Below are positions 24,623 through 33,348 of a stretch of DNA of 64,000 nucleotides, one piece after another. Where the stretch lies: positions 1-64,000 of the forward strand of contig JAMPEM010000010.1 of assembly GCA_023665145.1 (NCBI GenBank). The letters are read 5' to 3'. Positions within the stretch are counted from its first letter, which is position 1. Each line of letters opens with the position of its first letter. Below the pieces are notes generated by a model, which was not told the DNA's origin, did no database searches, and saw only the letters and a list, made by a program, of their open reading frames with translations. Origin of the DNA: Bacteroides sp. Its GTDB lineage: Bacteria; Bacteroidota; Bacteroidia; Bacteroidales; Muribaculaceae. A program made the translations under genes and the position numbers.

Positions 24623-25501
24623 TCAGGAAAAAGGTTTCTTGCTGAATTGTTTGGGAGATATGCCGGTGTGTTTTCGGAAAAATTTTCCGAAGGCGGAGGG
24701 AGTGGCAAAATTAAGTTGATAAGCGATTTGTGCTACGTTAAGCCTTGAGGATCGGAGCATAACTTTTGCTTCTAACAGGAGGTATCGGTCAATCCATTGA
24801 GATGCTGTATATCCGGTGGTTTCTTTGAGTATTCGTGAAAGATGTTTTGTACTGATGTTAAGTTTTTGAGCGTAGAATTCGAGGTTATGGTTGGTTTTGA
24901 AGTTGTGTTGAGTGAGTTCGAGGAATTTGTTTGCAATACCTTTAGCGGAGGTTTTTTCGGAATTGGAGGCGGGGATTGCCTGAAGGATTCTGTAGCTGTT
25001 GGCGAAGAAGAAAGATATGATAAGGAAGAGGATAGCTTGGTCTCTATCGGGGTTTTCTTTGTTGTTGTACAAGTTTTGAAGAGAGTTAAAGAGATTTTTG
25101 AATTCATATTCAAGGGTTTCGGAGAGCATAAGAACCTGACTGTCAAAGATGGATAAACTAAGATGGCGTTCTCGGAAGAATAGTGCGATTTTTTCGGTAA
25201 ATTCTTTGGAAGCGACTATTACTCCGGCTTCTAAGTCGGGGGATACTTCTTTGATGTGCATGTAGTTGTTAGCGTTGACCGTGATGTAAGCCGGTGCTTT
25301 AATATTGTGTTTTTGGAGGTTTATGTCTACAATAGCGGAGCCTTTTTTTACGAGGATGAATGTAGAGGAGTGGAATTTTATGGGTTCAAGAGAGAAGGAG
25401 GCCATTGCAGCGTTTATGTTGTTGAAAATCCAAAAATCGCTGTCGAGGATGTCTTTGATGTCGGAGGGAAGATTTACTTTATAGTTGAGGTCTACTGCCA
25501 T
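24623..25501 (-). CDS. AraC-family transcriptional regulator
   Basis: 292 residues from the ATG at 25501; the frame extends further but that region overlaps the antiporter end. Cupin-like N-terminal sensor (about 20-160) and C-terminal AraC double helix-turn-helix (LNISTKHLSRILKETTGYTASQWI and the SAFGKFFRKHTGISPKQF recognition half). The 3' end runs to the pyrB promoter. Target unknown; the antiporter lies 22 nt upstream on the same strand and could be in the same transcript. Confidence 0.9.
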   Translation of the reverse strand: MAVDLNYKVNLPSDIKDILDSDFWIFNNINAAMASFSLEPIKFHSSTFILVKKGSAIVDINLQKHNIKAPAYITVNANNYMHIKEVSPDLEAGVIVASKEFTEKIALFFRERHLSLSIFDSQVLMLSETLEYEFKNLFNSLQNLYNNKENPDRDQAILFLIISFFFANSYRILQAIPASNSEKTSAKGIANKFLELTQHNFKTNHNLEFYAQKLNISTKHLSRILKETTGYTASQWIDRYLLLEAKVMLRSSRLNVAQIAYQLNFATPSAFGKFFRKHTGISPKQFSKKPFS

Positions 25502-25523
25502 TTTGTGGTGTTTTGAGGTGATA

Positions 25524-26495
25524 TTATTGTGAGATATGAGATAATTGGAAAAGGGTGTATGCGATGTAGCATAGAATAAGAATGGCACCTTCCCAACGAT
25601 TGATGCATCTGTTGCCGAATTTCCAACCGAAGAACCAGAACAATACTGAGGCAGCTGTCATGACGAGAAGGTCAGTGACAGAGATTCCTCCGAATGTAAG
25701 AGGGGAAATTGTAGCTGTTATTCCGAGTACGAGAAAAATGTTGAAGATATTACTGCCTATAACGTTTCCGAGTGCGATGCCGGATTTACCTTTGAGTGCT
25801 GCCGTGAGCGATGTTGCAAGTTCGGGAAGAGATGTTCCGGCAGCTACAATTGTCAGTCCGATAATTGCATCGCTCATTCCAAGTGATTTTGCGATTCCTG
25901 AAGCACCATCGACGAATCTGTCACCGCCAAAGATTAGTGCAGTCAGTCCGACTGCAACGTAAATTACAGCTTTCCAAAGTGGAAGTGTTTTGGCAGGTGT
26001 TGTGGATTGGGAATGTTGTAAAGGTTGGGCTGTCATGGCTTGGGAGAATGTGTATCGCATAAAAATGGCGAAGAAAAGGAGGAGCAGAATACCATCGTGT
26101 CGAAATATTTCCGGTGTGCCGTTCATTCCGAGAATGTTGGCTGAACCGATAGCAAGCAGTGCAATGGAAGATAGGATAACGAGAGGAATCTCGTTGGTCA
26201 TAATGGATTTGTGAATTATGATAGGCTTAACGACGGCTACTACGCCTATTATGATAAAGATGTTAAAGATGTTGCTTCCGACGACATTACCGATGGCCAT
26301 TGGGGCAGCTTTGTTTATAGCGGAAATGATGCTTATGGAGAGTTCGGGAGCTGATGTCCCGAAGGCTACGACTGTCAGACCGATGATGAGGTCACTTACG
26401 CCCCAACGTTTGGCAAGTGCTGAAGCGCCGTCGGTCAGAGTGTTTGCTCCGATAAGAATAAGTGCGAGACCAATTAAAAGCCAAAGAATGTCCAT
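25524..26495 (-). CDS. Calcium/sodium antiporter (CaCA family)
   Basis: 323 residues, ten to eleven helices, with the two alpha repeats of the K+-dependent Na+/Ca2+ exchanger family (VAFGTSAPELSIS and VAAGTSLPELATS, each followed by GNVxGSNIFNI). Related to E. coli YrbG. It exports or exchanges Ca2+ at the inner membrane. Confidence 0.94.
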   Translation of the reverse strand: MDILWLLIGLALILIGANTLTDGASALAKRWGVSDLIIGLTVVAFGTSAPELSISIISAINKAAPMAIGNVVGSNIFNIFIIIGVVAVVKPIIIHKSIMTNEIPLVILSSIALLAIGSANILGMNGTPEIFRHDGILLLLFFAIFMRYTFSQAMTAQPLQHSQSTTPAKTLPLWKAVIYVAVGLTALIFGGDRFVDGASGIAKSLGMSDAIIGLTIVAAGTSLPELATSLTAALKGKSGIALGNVIGSNIFNIFLVLGITATISPLTFGGISVTDLLVMTAASVLFWFFGWKFGNRCINRWEGAILILCYIAYTLFQLSHISQ

Positions 26496-26521
26496 TTGGG
26501 AAATAATTATTTATTTGACTT

Positions 26522-26597
26522 CAAAGTTACCATAAAATTTTGAAGCGGCCAAATGGTTAATCCGGTTTGCCGGGTAATAAAAAAATATTTATATTTG
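26522..26597. promoter_or_regulatory. Divergent promoter pair, antiporter / SPFH
   Basis: Minus: TTTG (26553-26550), 20 nt, TAACTTTG (26529-26522) for the antiporter. Plus: TTTG (26566-26569), 20 nt, TATATTTG (26590-26597) for the SPFH gene. The two -33 boxes are only 12 nt apart, so the promoters are back to back and could compete. Confidence 0.75.
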
Positions 26598-26637
26598 CGG
26601 ATAAATAATCTAAAAATTAAAAACAAAGAATTGCAAT

Positions 26638-27573
26638 ATGTCTGAAAAAAAAGATTTTGATAAAAAAGAGTATGAATATAACGGATTGACAGTTAATGGG
26701 TTCGTTATGATATTGGTGACGTTTGTATTGTTGCCGTCATTGATAGCATATTGTTTTTTAGGTGTTATGCCTGACCATGGAATATTTGGAGGGATTATGA
26801 GTGTTTTGCTCTTTATTTTGTTTTTTATGGGATGCGTGGGTTATTTTATTCAGGAGCCGAATCAGGCACGTGTGATGATATTTTTCGGGAAATATAAGGG
26901 TACATGTCGCAAGACGGGATATTATTGGGTAAATCCACTGATGACTCGGAAGAAATTGTCATTGAGGATAAGAAATATGGATATAGATCCAATCAAGGTA
27001 AATGACAAGATGGGGAATCCGGTATTGATAGGGATGGTGTTGGTATGGAAGATAAAAGATACGTATCGTGCGGTATTTGATATAGATTCTCAATCGTTTG
27101 GGGTGAATGGGGCGATGGTGAGTAATACGGCGTTGGAGAAATTTGTTAGGATACAGAGTGATGCTGCGTTGAGAGAAGTGACGGGAAAATTTGCTTATGA
27201 TGACACGGATAGCAAAACTGATGAGCTGACATTGCGAGATGGGGGTGAGGAAATCAATGATTTGTTGGAACGGAAGATAAATGAGCGTCTTGATATGGCG
27301 GGTATGGAGGTAGTTGAGGCACGCCTTAATTATCTTGCGTATGCTCCTGAAATTGCGGCGGTAATGTTAAGACGGCAACAGGCAACAGCGATAATATCTG
27401 CAAGGGAGAAGATAGTGGAGGGTGCTGTTTCGATGGTTAAAATGGCACTTGATCAGCTCAAGAGCGAGGGTGTAGTAAATCTGGATGAAGAGCGAAAAGC
27501 CGCCCTGGTAGGTAATTTGCTGGTAGTTTTATGTGCAGATGAACCGGCTCAACCGGTTTTGAATGCCGGTTAA
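26638..27573 (+). CDS. SPFH/Band 7 domain membrane protein
   Basis: 311 residues: two N-terminal helices (about 18-42 and 48-70), a Band 7 domain (QEPNQARVMIFFGKYKGTCRKTGYYWVNPL) and a coiled C-terminal part (EIAAVMLRRQQATAIISAREKIVEGA). SPFH proteins form membrane microdomain scaffolds and protease cages. Monocistronic; its stop overlaps the stop of the convergent transferase gene by 4 bp. Confidence 0.9.
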   Translation: MSEKKDFDKKEYEYNGLTVNGFVMILVTFVLLPSLIAYCFLGVMPDHGIFGGIMSVLLFILFFMGCVGYFIQEPNQARVMIFFGKYKGTCRKTGYYWVNPLMTRKKLSLRIRNMDIDPIKVNDKMGNPVLIGMVLVWKIKDTYRAVFDIDSQSFGVNGAMVSNTALEKFVRIQSDAALREVTGKFAYDDTDSKTDELTLRDGGEEINDLLERKINERLDMAGMEVVEARLNYLAYAPEIAAVMLRRQQATAIISAREKIVEGAVSMVKMALDQLKSEGVVNLDEERKAALVGNLLVVLCADEPAQPVLNAG

Positions 27574-29213
27574 TTCTTAGCATTTGATATGATATTTTTG
27601 TTCTCGATTGGTTTGTTGTGGTCGTTAAGATAAATTCTCTTATGAGGTTTGAATTTAGAAGATGAGAGGTCGTCTGAAGGGTTGATCTTATCAGTTTTTA
27701 TTCCGGCAATTCCTATGATTGAGGGGCAAATGGATCGAGAAGTGGAGATGGGTTTGGCGAAATTTTTAATGAGGTTTTCCCGGATTACCGGGTAAGTCAT
27801 TGAATATTGAGGGGAAAGCCATGTAAAGAGAGGGACGTGTAGTTGATGAATAGATGGTGTGAGAGAAGCGTGTAGGAATGATTTTCCGTCATCGTAAAGG
27901 TCTTCCCCATGGTCGGATGTATAGATAAGGGCTGATATGCAGTTTTGTGATTCGAGTTGTGTAATTACGTCATTGAGGAATTTGTCGGTAGTGATAATAG
28001 TGTTATCGTAAGCGTTAACAAGTTTAGGTCGGAATTCATTAGTGATGTCTGCATAGTCATCTGGGAGGAATCGGGCATTTTCTTTAGAATATCTGTCACG
28101 ATAGTTAAAGTGTGAGCCATAGGTGTGCAGGACAATCAGTTGTTTATTGTTATTTTTGCTAAGGATTTTTTGCAAAGGATTGATTAGGAGTTGATCGCTG
28201 AAGATTTTGATATCTTCGTTAGCAAGTCTGACGTAATCGGTAGTGTCCGCTTCGTTTGCAAAGAAGTCGATAAATGAGTTGTTTGGCATCTGATCTGATA
28301 TAAAAGCAGTAGCGAAACCGGCTTCTTTAAAGGCAGAAATAAGGCTTTTGACTTTGTATATGTCTGTATTAAAAGATTCTGAAGATACGGGAGATAGTAG
28401 CATTGGGACGCTTTTATGAGTGGTGTTGGATTCGCTCAAAGCATCCGAGGAATAGATGATGTCATTCCTTTGAGAGAGGTATGGTGTAGTGTTTCTTTTG
28501 TATCCTCCTATTCCCCAATGGTCTCCTCTGGAGGTTTCTCCGATTACCAGAATATATATTTCTTTAATTCCGGCTTGATGTGTAAGTCTCGCATTGTAGG
28601 AGAAATTTTGGGAAGTATCAGAGTAATGAGATGTTTTGATTACTCTGTCAATAGCAAGCGATAAATTGTAAATGACATTAAAGGGGTATATATCCTTTTT
28701 TATGGAGAAATCAGGAGATTTGAAATGAGCGAGCGGTAAAATGAGGAGACCGCAACAGGTTATGATTAGAGCGGAGCGCATCCCTTTTTTGATAAATGGA
28801 GATTTTAGAGTCCATTTCTTAAATCCACAAAGAGTTGCGGAAAAGAGGATAAGAAGGTAGAAAACTACGACAGTTATGAATGGGAGTAACATATTTCCGA
28901 GCAGTTCGGTAACCTCTTTGGAATTTGTTGTAGCTAAATTAAGGAACATATCGACGGCAATGACACCATTACCGAAAAGGATAAGAAGGACGATCTGAAA
29001 AGCTGCGAAAAATATCAGAGGGAATGAGAACCATATCGTTCTGCCGATTTTAATGGATGAAGCGGCAATTATTGCAATCAGTCCAAGTGGCAGAATAATG
29101 TTGCATAATTGGGTGAATATGGGGTAATTGTCTGATAGTGATAACCAGACATTGGGGATTATAAGTGATAAAATAAAAGCAAAATAAAGGTATATCGGAA
29201 ATTTTTTGTCCAT
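27570..29213 (-). CDS. Phosphoethanolamine transferase (EptA-like)
   Basis: 547 residues: five N-terminal helices (to about 165) and a periplasmic sulfatase-type catalytic domain. Nucleophile T227 lies in G-E-T-S-R, and the metal motif T-S-D-H-G-E-D is present further on. Family members put phosphoethanolamine on lipid A or glycans, which lowers binding of cationic peptides. The acceptor here cannot be told from sequence. Confidence 0.9.
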   Translation of the reverse strand: MDKKFPIYLYFAFILSLIIPNVWLSLSDNYPIFTQLCNIILPLGLIAIIAASSIKIGRTIWFSFPLIFFAAFQIVLLILFGNGVIAVDMFLNLATTNSKEVTELLGNMLLPFITVVVFYLLILFSATLCGFKKWTLKSPFIKKGMRSALIITCCGLLILPLAHFKSPDFSIKKDIYPFNVIYNLSLAIDRVIKTSHYSDTSQNFSYNARLTHQAGIKEIYILVIGETSRGDHWGIGGYKRNTTPYLSQRNDIIYSSDALSESNTTHKSVPMLLSPVSSESFNTDIYKVKSLISAFKEAGFATAFISDQMPNNSFIDFFANEADTTDYVRLANEDIKIFSDQLLINPLQKILSKNNNKQLIVLHTYGSHFNYRDRYSKENARFLPDDYADITNEFRPKLVNAYDNTIITTDKFLNDVITQLESQNCISALIYTSDHGEDLYDDGKSFLHASLTPSIHQLHVPLFTWLSPQYSMTYPVIRENLIKNFAKPISTSRSICPSIIGIAGIKTDKINPSDDLSSSKFKPHKRIYLNDHNKPIENKNIISNAKN

Positions 29214-29280
29214 AATGGTTAAAATTGTTCCTTTATTTTTATGGTATCAATTAATGTTGAGTATTAAACAGCCTATACGT

Positions 29281-29288
29281 CAAATATA
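29281..29288 (-). promoter_or_regulatory. -7 box of the phosphoethanolamine transferase gene
   Basis: Minus strand TATATTTG immediately after the upstream terminator, 67 nt before the start codon. The -33 element is weak. Confidence 0.5.
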
Positions 29289-29289
29289 T

Positions 29290-29326
29290 AAGTCGAGATT
29301 TCTGATTATGGGAAAATCTCGACTTT
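29290..29326 (-). terminator. Terminator of the AspT-like gene
   Basis: Stem AAGTCGAGATTT / AAATCTCGACTT with a loop of about 11 nt, 33 nt after the stop at 29359. Confidence 0.7.
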
Positions 29327-29358
29327 CTATTTAGCGGGATGTAAACTTCAATATTTCA

Positions 29359-31050
29359 TTAAAGGAAGCAAAGAATCAGAAGTTGTGCCGTGATAACTCT
29401 CATAAACATCGTTAGAGGGTAGACTGTGGAATAGGCTACTGCCGGAGCATCGTTATTTGCAACCTTATTTCCATAGGCAAGTGCGGGAGGGTCCGTGTAA
29501 CTCCCGGCTATCAGTCCGAGGATAGTGAGATAATTAAGTTTGTACTTGCCACGTGCCAATATACCAACTACAATAAGAGGTATAACCGTGATGCAGAATC
29601 CATAGAATACCCACATCAAACCTCTGGAATTAAATACTGTATCTGCAAAATTTCCACCGGCTGCTATTCCCACGGATGCAAGGAATAGACAAATGCCGAT
29701 TTCTCTGAGCAGAAGATTGGCTGATGAGTTGGTATAAGTGACCAGATGAATCTTGTGTCCGTATGCCGATATTAGAATTGCGACAACAAGCGGACCTCCG
29801 GCAAGACCTAATTTCATCGGTACTGACATTCCCGGGAATTGTAACGGGATACTTCCCACTAGTATTCCGAGGAATATTCCGATAAACATTGTAACGAGAT
29901 TAGGCTCATTGAGCCGTTTCATTGAGTTCCCGAGTTTCTGAGCCAAGCGTTCAATATCGGCCAGTTTACCTACCGCCGTGATTCTATCACCCATCTGAAG
30001 CGTAAGTGAAGGTGATGCGAGCAGGTCTACACCGGCACGGTTTATTCTGGTAACATTTAATTTATATCCCATTCTCAATCGGAGCGACCCGAGTTTTACA
30101 CCGTTATATTCAGTCTTAGTGACCAAAATACGTCGTGAGACAACCGGTCCTTGTGCCATTTCCCATTTCTTTTCCACTTTCGGCCCGATAAAACGGTTAA
30201 ATATCTCTTCGTCTTGAATAGAGCATACAATAAGTACTAAATCATCTTCCTCAAGGATATCTTGTGCCGTGGGTATTATAATATTGCCATCGGGCTTCTC
30301 TATTCTTGAGATGACGAAATTGGCGCTTATAAGGGTATGAAATTTCTCGATGGAGAGTCCCATTATAAGTTGGTTGGTTACTTTGAATGTAACAATATGG
30401 GGGGCAAGTTGAGAATCGTTATTGTGTTCTTCAATCTGTTGGATTTCGTGGTCAACATTAATCTTAAAAACAAGTTTGATAATCACCATTGTGAGAATAA
30501 TACCTACAACACCGAGGGGATAGGCAGCTGCATATCCCATTGACATTTGTTGTGATACATCATAGGCTTGCTGATTAATCTGAAGTACAGTTTGCTGAGC
30601 TGCACCGAGTCCCGGCGTGTTTGTCACCGCACCGGATAAGACTCCCACCATCTGAGGGAGAGATGTGGCTCCGTTGTCGCCTCCTTGAATATAAAAGATA
30701 GCAAGCATTATGGCAACATTGAGAGCTATTCCGGTCAGAGCGAGAGCGTTCAATCGCATACCCCCTTCTTTGAAAGATGAGAAGAATCCGGGTCCTACTT
30801 GCATACCGATAGAGAATATAAAGAGAATAAGACCGAATTCGCGAAGGAAATGGAGTGTGTCGGCTTGGACCACATATCCGAAATGTCCCAACAAAATTCC
30901 TACGAAAAGAACAAATGTGACGCCAAGTGATATTCCGAAAATCTTTATCTTACCCAGATAGATTCCGGCAAAGATGACGAATGAATAAAGCAGAATTGTG
31001 CTTGCAAGCGATTCCGAACCCGGCCGTAATAAATCAATAATCCATTCCAT
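29359..31050 (-). CDS. AspT/YidE/YbjL-type antiporter with two TrkA-C domains
   Basis: 563 residues: two membrane halves of about five helices each, both carrying the AspT duplication motif (FIFSIGMQVGPGFF; CLFLASVGIAAGGNF), with two RCK_C/TrkA-C domains between them (about 205-375). Relatives exchange aspartate/alanine or other carboxylates. Substrate here unknown. A structured leader with a full terminator lies between promoter and start, which points to regulated read-through. Confidence 0.88.
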   Translation of the reverse strand: MEWIIDLLRPGSESLASTILLYSFVIFAGIYLGKIKIFGISLGVTFVLFVGILLGHFGYVVQADTLHFLREFGLILFIFSIGMQVGPGFFSSFKEGGMRLNALALTGIALNVAIMLAIFYIQGGDNGATSLPQMVGVLSGAVTNTPGLGAAQQTVLQINQQAYDVSQQMSMGYAAAYPLGVVGIILTMVIIKLVFKINVDHEIQQIEEHNNDSQLAPHIVTFKVTNQLIMGLSIEKFHTLISANFVISRIEKPDGNIIIPTAQDILEEDDLVLIVCSIQDEEIFNRFIGPKVEKKWEMAQGPVVSRRILVTKTEYNGVKLGSLRLRMGYKLNVTRINRAGVDLLASPSLTLQMGDRITAVGKLADIERLAQKLGNSMKRLNEPNLVTMFIGIFLGILVGSIPLQFPGMSVPMKLGLAGGPLVVAILISAYGHKIHLVTYTNSSANLLLREIGICLFLASVGIAAGGNFADTVFNSRGLMWVFYGFCITVIPLIVVGILARGKYKLNYLTILGLIAGSYTDPPALAYGNKVANNDAPAVAYSTVYPLTMFMRVITAQLLILCFL

Positions 31051-31109
31051 AGAGCGACGGAGTAAAGCAAATCAAGAGGAGATGGTCTCGTATAATGTTG
31101 TAATTTAAT

Positions 31110-31194
31110 AAAAAAACGCCATCTGCCGAAATTGTGACATCGGAATCTAATCCGTTTTGTCACCGACAGAGGCCTGAATCCGAGTGCAAAATTA
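31110..31194 (-). promoter_or_regulatory. Promoter and terminator-containing leader of the AspT-like gene
   Basis: Minus strand -7 box TAATTTTG (31194-31187), then a long interrupted hairpin: GCC (31173-31171), CTGTCG (31169-31164), GTGACA (31163-31158), an inner CGGA/TCCG, TGTCAC (31139-31134), CGGCAG (31128-31123), GGC (31120-31118), then seven U (31116-31110). This is a strong intrinsic terminator 60 nt before the start codon. Either an attenuator/riboswitch or a separate RNA of about 70 nt. Confidence 0.6.
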
Positions 31195-31293
31195 CAATTT
31201 TTTTTTGAAATATAAGAGGTTGTTAAAAAATAAATCACAATGGATTTGGACATATATTCCCCATCTACATATTTACCATCTAATTGCGATGAA

Positions 31294-31325
31294 TTTGTAG
31301 ATTTGGAGAGATTTGATTACCTTTG
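31294..31325 (+). promoter_or_regulatory. Promoter of ettA
   Basis: TTTG (31294-31297), 20 nt, TACCTTTG (31318-31325). The start codon is at 31341, so the 5' leader is only about 10 nt, close to leaderless. Confidence 0.75.
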
Positions 31326-31340
31326 TGGAAAATTTGAAAA

Positions 31341-33026
31341 ATGGCTGACGATAAAAAAATAATCTTTTCAATGGTGGGTGTAAGTAAAATTATCCCGCCA
31401 CAACGACAGATACTAAAAAACATATATCTGTCATTCTTCTATGGAGCTAAGATTGGTATTATCGGTTTGAACGGTTCCGGTAAATCCACTCTTTTGAAAA
31501 TTATAGCCGGCATAGATAAAGAATATCAAGGCGAGGTAGTTTTCTCACCCGGGTATTCGGTAGGATATCTGGAACAGGAACCCAAACTTGATCCCGACAA
31601 GACTGTAGTGGAAGTGGTGCGAGAAGGTGTGCAGCCTGTGATGCAGATGCTTAAAGAGTTTGATCAGGTAAATGAGGCGTTCTGTGACCCTGAGGTGCTC
31701 GAGAATCCTGATAAGATGGATGCATTGATGGCTCGTCAGGCAGAATTGCAAGATAAACTTGATGCCGCTGATGCATGGAATATTGACAACAAGCTTGAAC
31801 GAGCAATGGATGCCTTGAGATGTCCCCCCGATGAACAGAAAATCTCGACACTATCCGGAGGCGAAAAACGTAGAGTGGCTTTATGCCGACTGCTTCTCCG
31901 GCAGCCTGATATTTTGCTGCTTGACGAGCCTACCAACCATCTTGATGCAGAGTCAATAGATTGGCTTGAACAACATTTGCAGCAGTATCCCGGAACAGTA
32001 ATCGCTGTAACTCATGACCGTTATTTCCTTGACCATGTGGCAGGATGGATTCTCGAGCTTGATCGTGGTGAAGGTATCCCCTGGAAGGGAAATTATTCCT
32101 CATGGCTTGATCAGAAAACCAAAAGGATGGCACAGGAAGAGAAACAAGCCAGCAAGCGCAGGAAGACCCTGGAACGCGAACTTGAATGGGTTAGAATGGC
32201 TCCAAAAGCACGACAAGCCAAAGGGAAAGCTCGTCTTGCAAGTTATGACCGTCTCTTGAATGAAGACCAGAAACAACGTGAAGAGAAATTGGAAATATTT
32301 ATTCCCAATGGTCCAAGACTTGGGAATAAAGTTATAGAAGCTCATAAACTTACAAAAGCCTATGGTGAAAAAGTTCTTTTCAATGATTTGGAATTCATGC
32401 TGCCACCCAATGGTATTGTAGGCGTAATTGGTCCTAACGGAGCCGGCAAGACTACACTTTTTCGCCTTATAATGGGTCTCGAAAAGCAGGATAATGGTGA
32501 CTTTGAAGTAGGTGAGACGGTTAAAATTGCATATGTAGACCAAAACCATAAGGATTTGCATCCGGATAAAACTGTATATGAGGTGATTTCACAAGGAGTG
32601 GAGTCATTCCGTATGGGAGGAAGAGATATGAATGCTCGAGCTTATCTTTCGAAATTCAATTTCACAGGTGCGGATCAAGAGAAAAAAATCGGTGTTCTCT
32701 CAGGTGGTGAAAGAAACAGACTCCATCTTGCTATGGCACTAAAAGAAGAAGGTAATGTACTGCTTCTTGACGAGCCTACCAATGATATTGACGTCAATAC
32801 GCTTAGGGCTCTCGAAGAGGGTCTTGAGAATTTTGCCGGATGTGCCGTTGTCGTTAGCCATGACAGATGGTTTCTTGACAGAATAGCCACCCATATTCTC
32901 GCCTTTGAAGGAGACAGCAAGGTGACCTATTATGAAGGGTCTTACAGCGACTATGAGGAGTATCGCAAGAAGCGTGATGGTAATGATACTCCACATCGTA
33001 TCAGATATCGTAAACTGACTGATTGA
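31341..33026 (+). CDS. ettA: Energy-dependent translational throttle protein EttA (ABC-F)
   Basis: 561 residues, two ABC ATPase domains with no membrane part. Walker A GLNGSGKS and GPNGAGKT, signatures LSGGEKRR and LSGGERNR, Walker B LLLDEPTNHLD and LLLDEPTNDID, and the P-site interaction linker with KARQAKGKARLASYD. ABC-F proteins bind the ribosomal E site and tune elongation with cell energy. Length and order match EttA. Confidence 0.95.
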   Translation: MADDKKIIFSMVGVSKIIPPQRQILKNIYLSFFYGAKIGIIGLNGSGKSTLLKIIAGIDKEYQGEVVFSPGYSVGYLEQEPKLDPDKTVVEVVREGVQPVMQMLKEFDQVNEAFCDPEVLENPDKMDALMARQAELQDKLDAADAWNIDNKLERAMDALRCPPDEQKISTLSGGEKRRVALCRLLLRQPDILLLDEPTNHLDAESIDWLEQHLQQYPGTVIAVTHDRYFLDHVAGWILELDRGEGIPWKGNYSSWLDQKTKRMAQEEKQASKRRKTLERELEWVRMAPKARQAKGKARLASYDRLLNEDQKQREEKLEIFIPNGPRLGNKVIEAHKLTKAYGEKVLFNDLEFMLPPNGIVGVIGPNGAGKTTLFRLIMGLEKQDNGDFEVGETVKIAYVDQNHKDLHPDKTVYEVISQGVESFRMGGRDMNARAYLSKFNFTGADQEKKIGVLSGGERNRLHLAMALKEEGNVLLLDEPTNDIDVNTLRALEEGLENFAGCAVVVSHDRWFLDRIATHILAFEGDSKVTYYEGSYSDYEEYRKKRDGNDTPHRIRYRKLTD

Positions 33027-33045
33027 ATATATTATACATAGGATT

Positions 33046-33078
33046 AAGGCCGGCTCGTGAAAGCGTGTCGGCCTTTCT
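33046..33078 (+). terminator. Terminator of ettA
   Basis: AAGGCCG (33046-33052) / CGGCCTT (33069-33075), then TCT; 20 nt after the stop. Confidence 0.7.
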
Positions 33079-33277
33079 ATATAGGTGGAGGTCGTTAAAA
33101 AGTAAAACTTTAAAGATTCGTTCGTGAGATGGATAAGCCGGTTGCCACCAACCGATTAAATATTTTGTTAACTCAAAAATTATGCCCAAACCCAATAACA
33201 ATTGTTCTTTACAATCTCTTATTTTATGAAGTCAGACAAGAGAAAGTTGCGGATTCCGTCTTTTTTTTGTAATTTTG
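33079..33277 (+). promoter_or_regulatory. Gene-free spacer with PBP1A promoter
   Basis: No gene in 33027-33348. After the ettA terminator there is a small hairpin CGGTTG/CAACCG (33139-33154) and AT-rich sequence. The promoter is TTG (33247-33249), 20 nt, TAATTTTG (33270-33277), giving a PBP1A leader of about 65 nt. Confidence 0.6.
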
Positions 33278-33348
33278 CAGTAGGGAAAGGTAACAGCACG
33301 TTGTCGGAACTTTTTTTCTTATCGACGATGTGACGAAAATGCATTTTT

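Noticed and set aside
33079..33246. Small RNA or tRNA-like element between ettA and PBP1A
   Set aside because: Only one 6-bp hairpin and no separate promoter or terminator pair.
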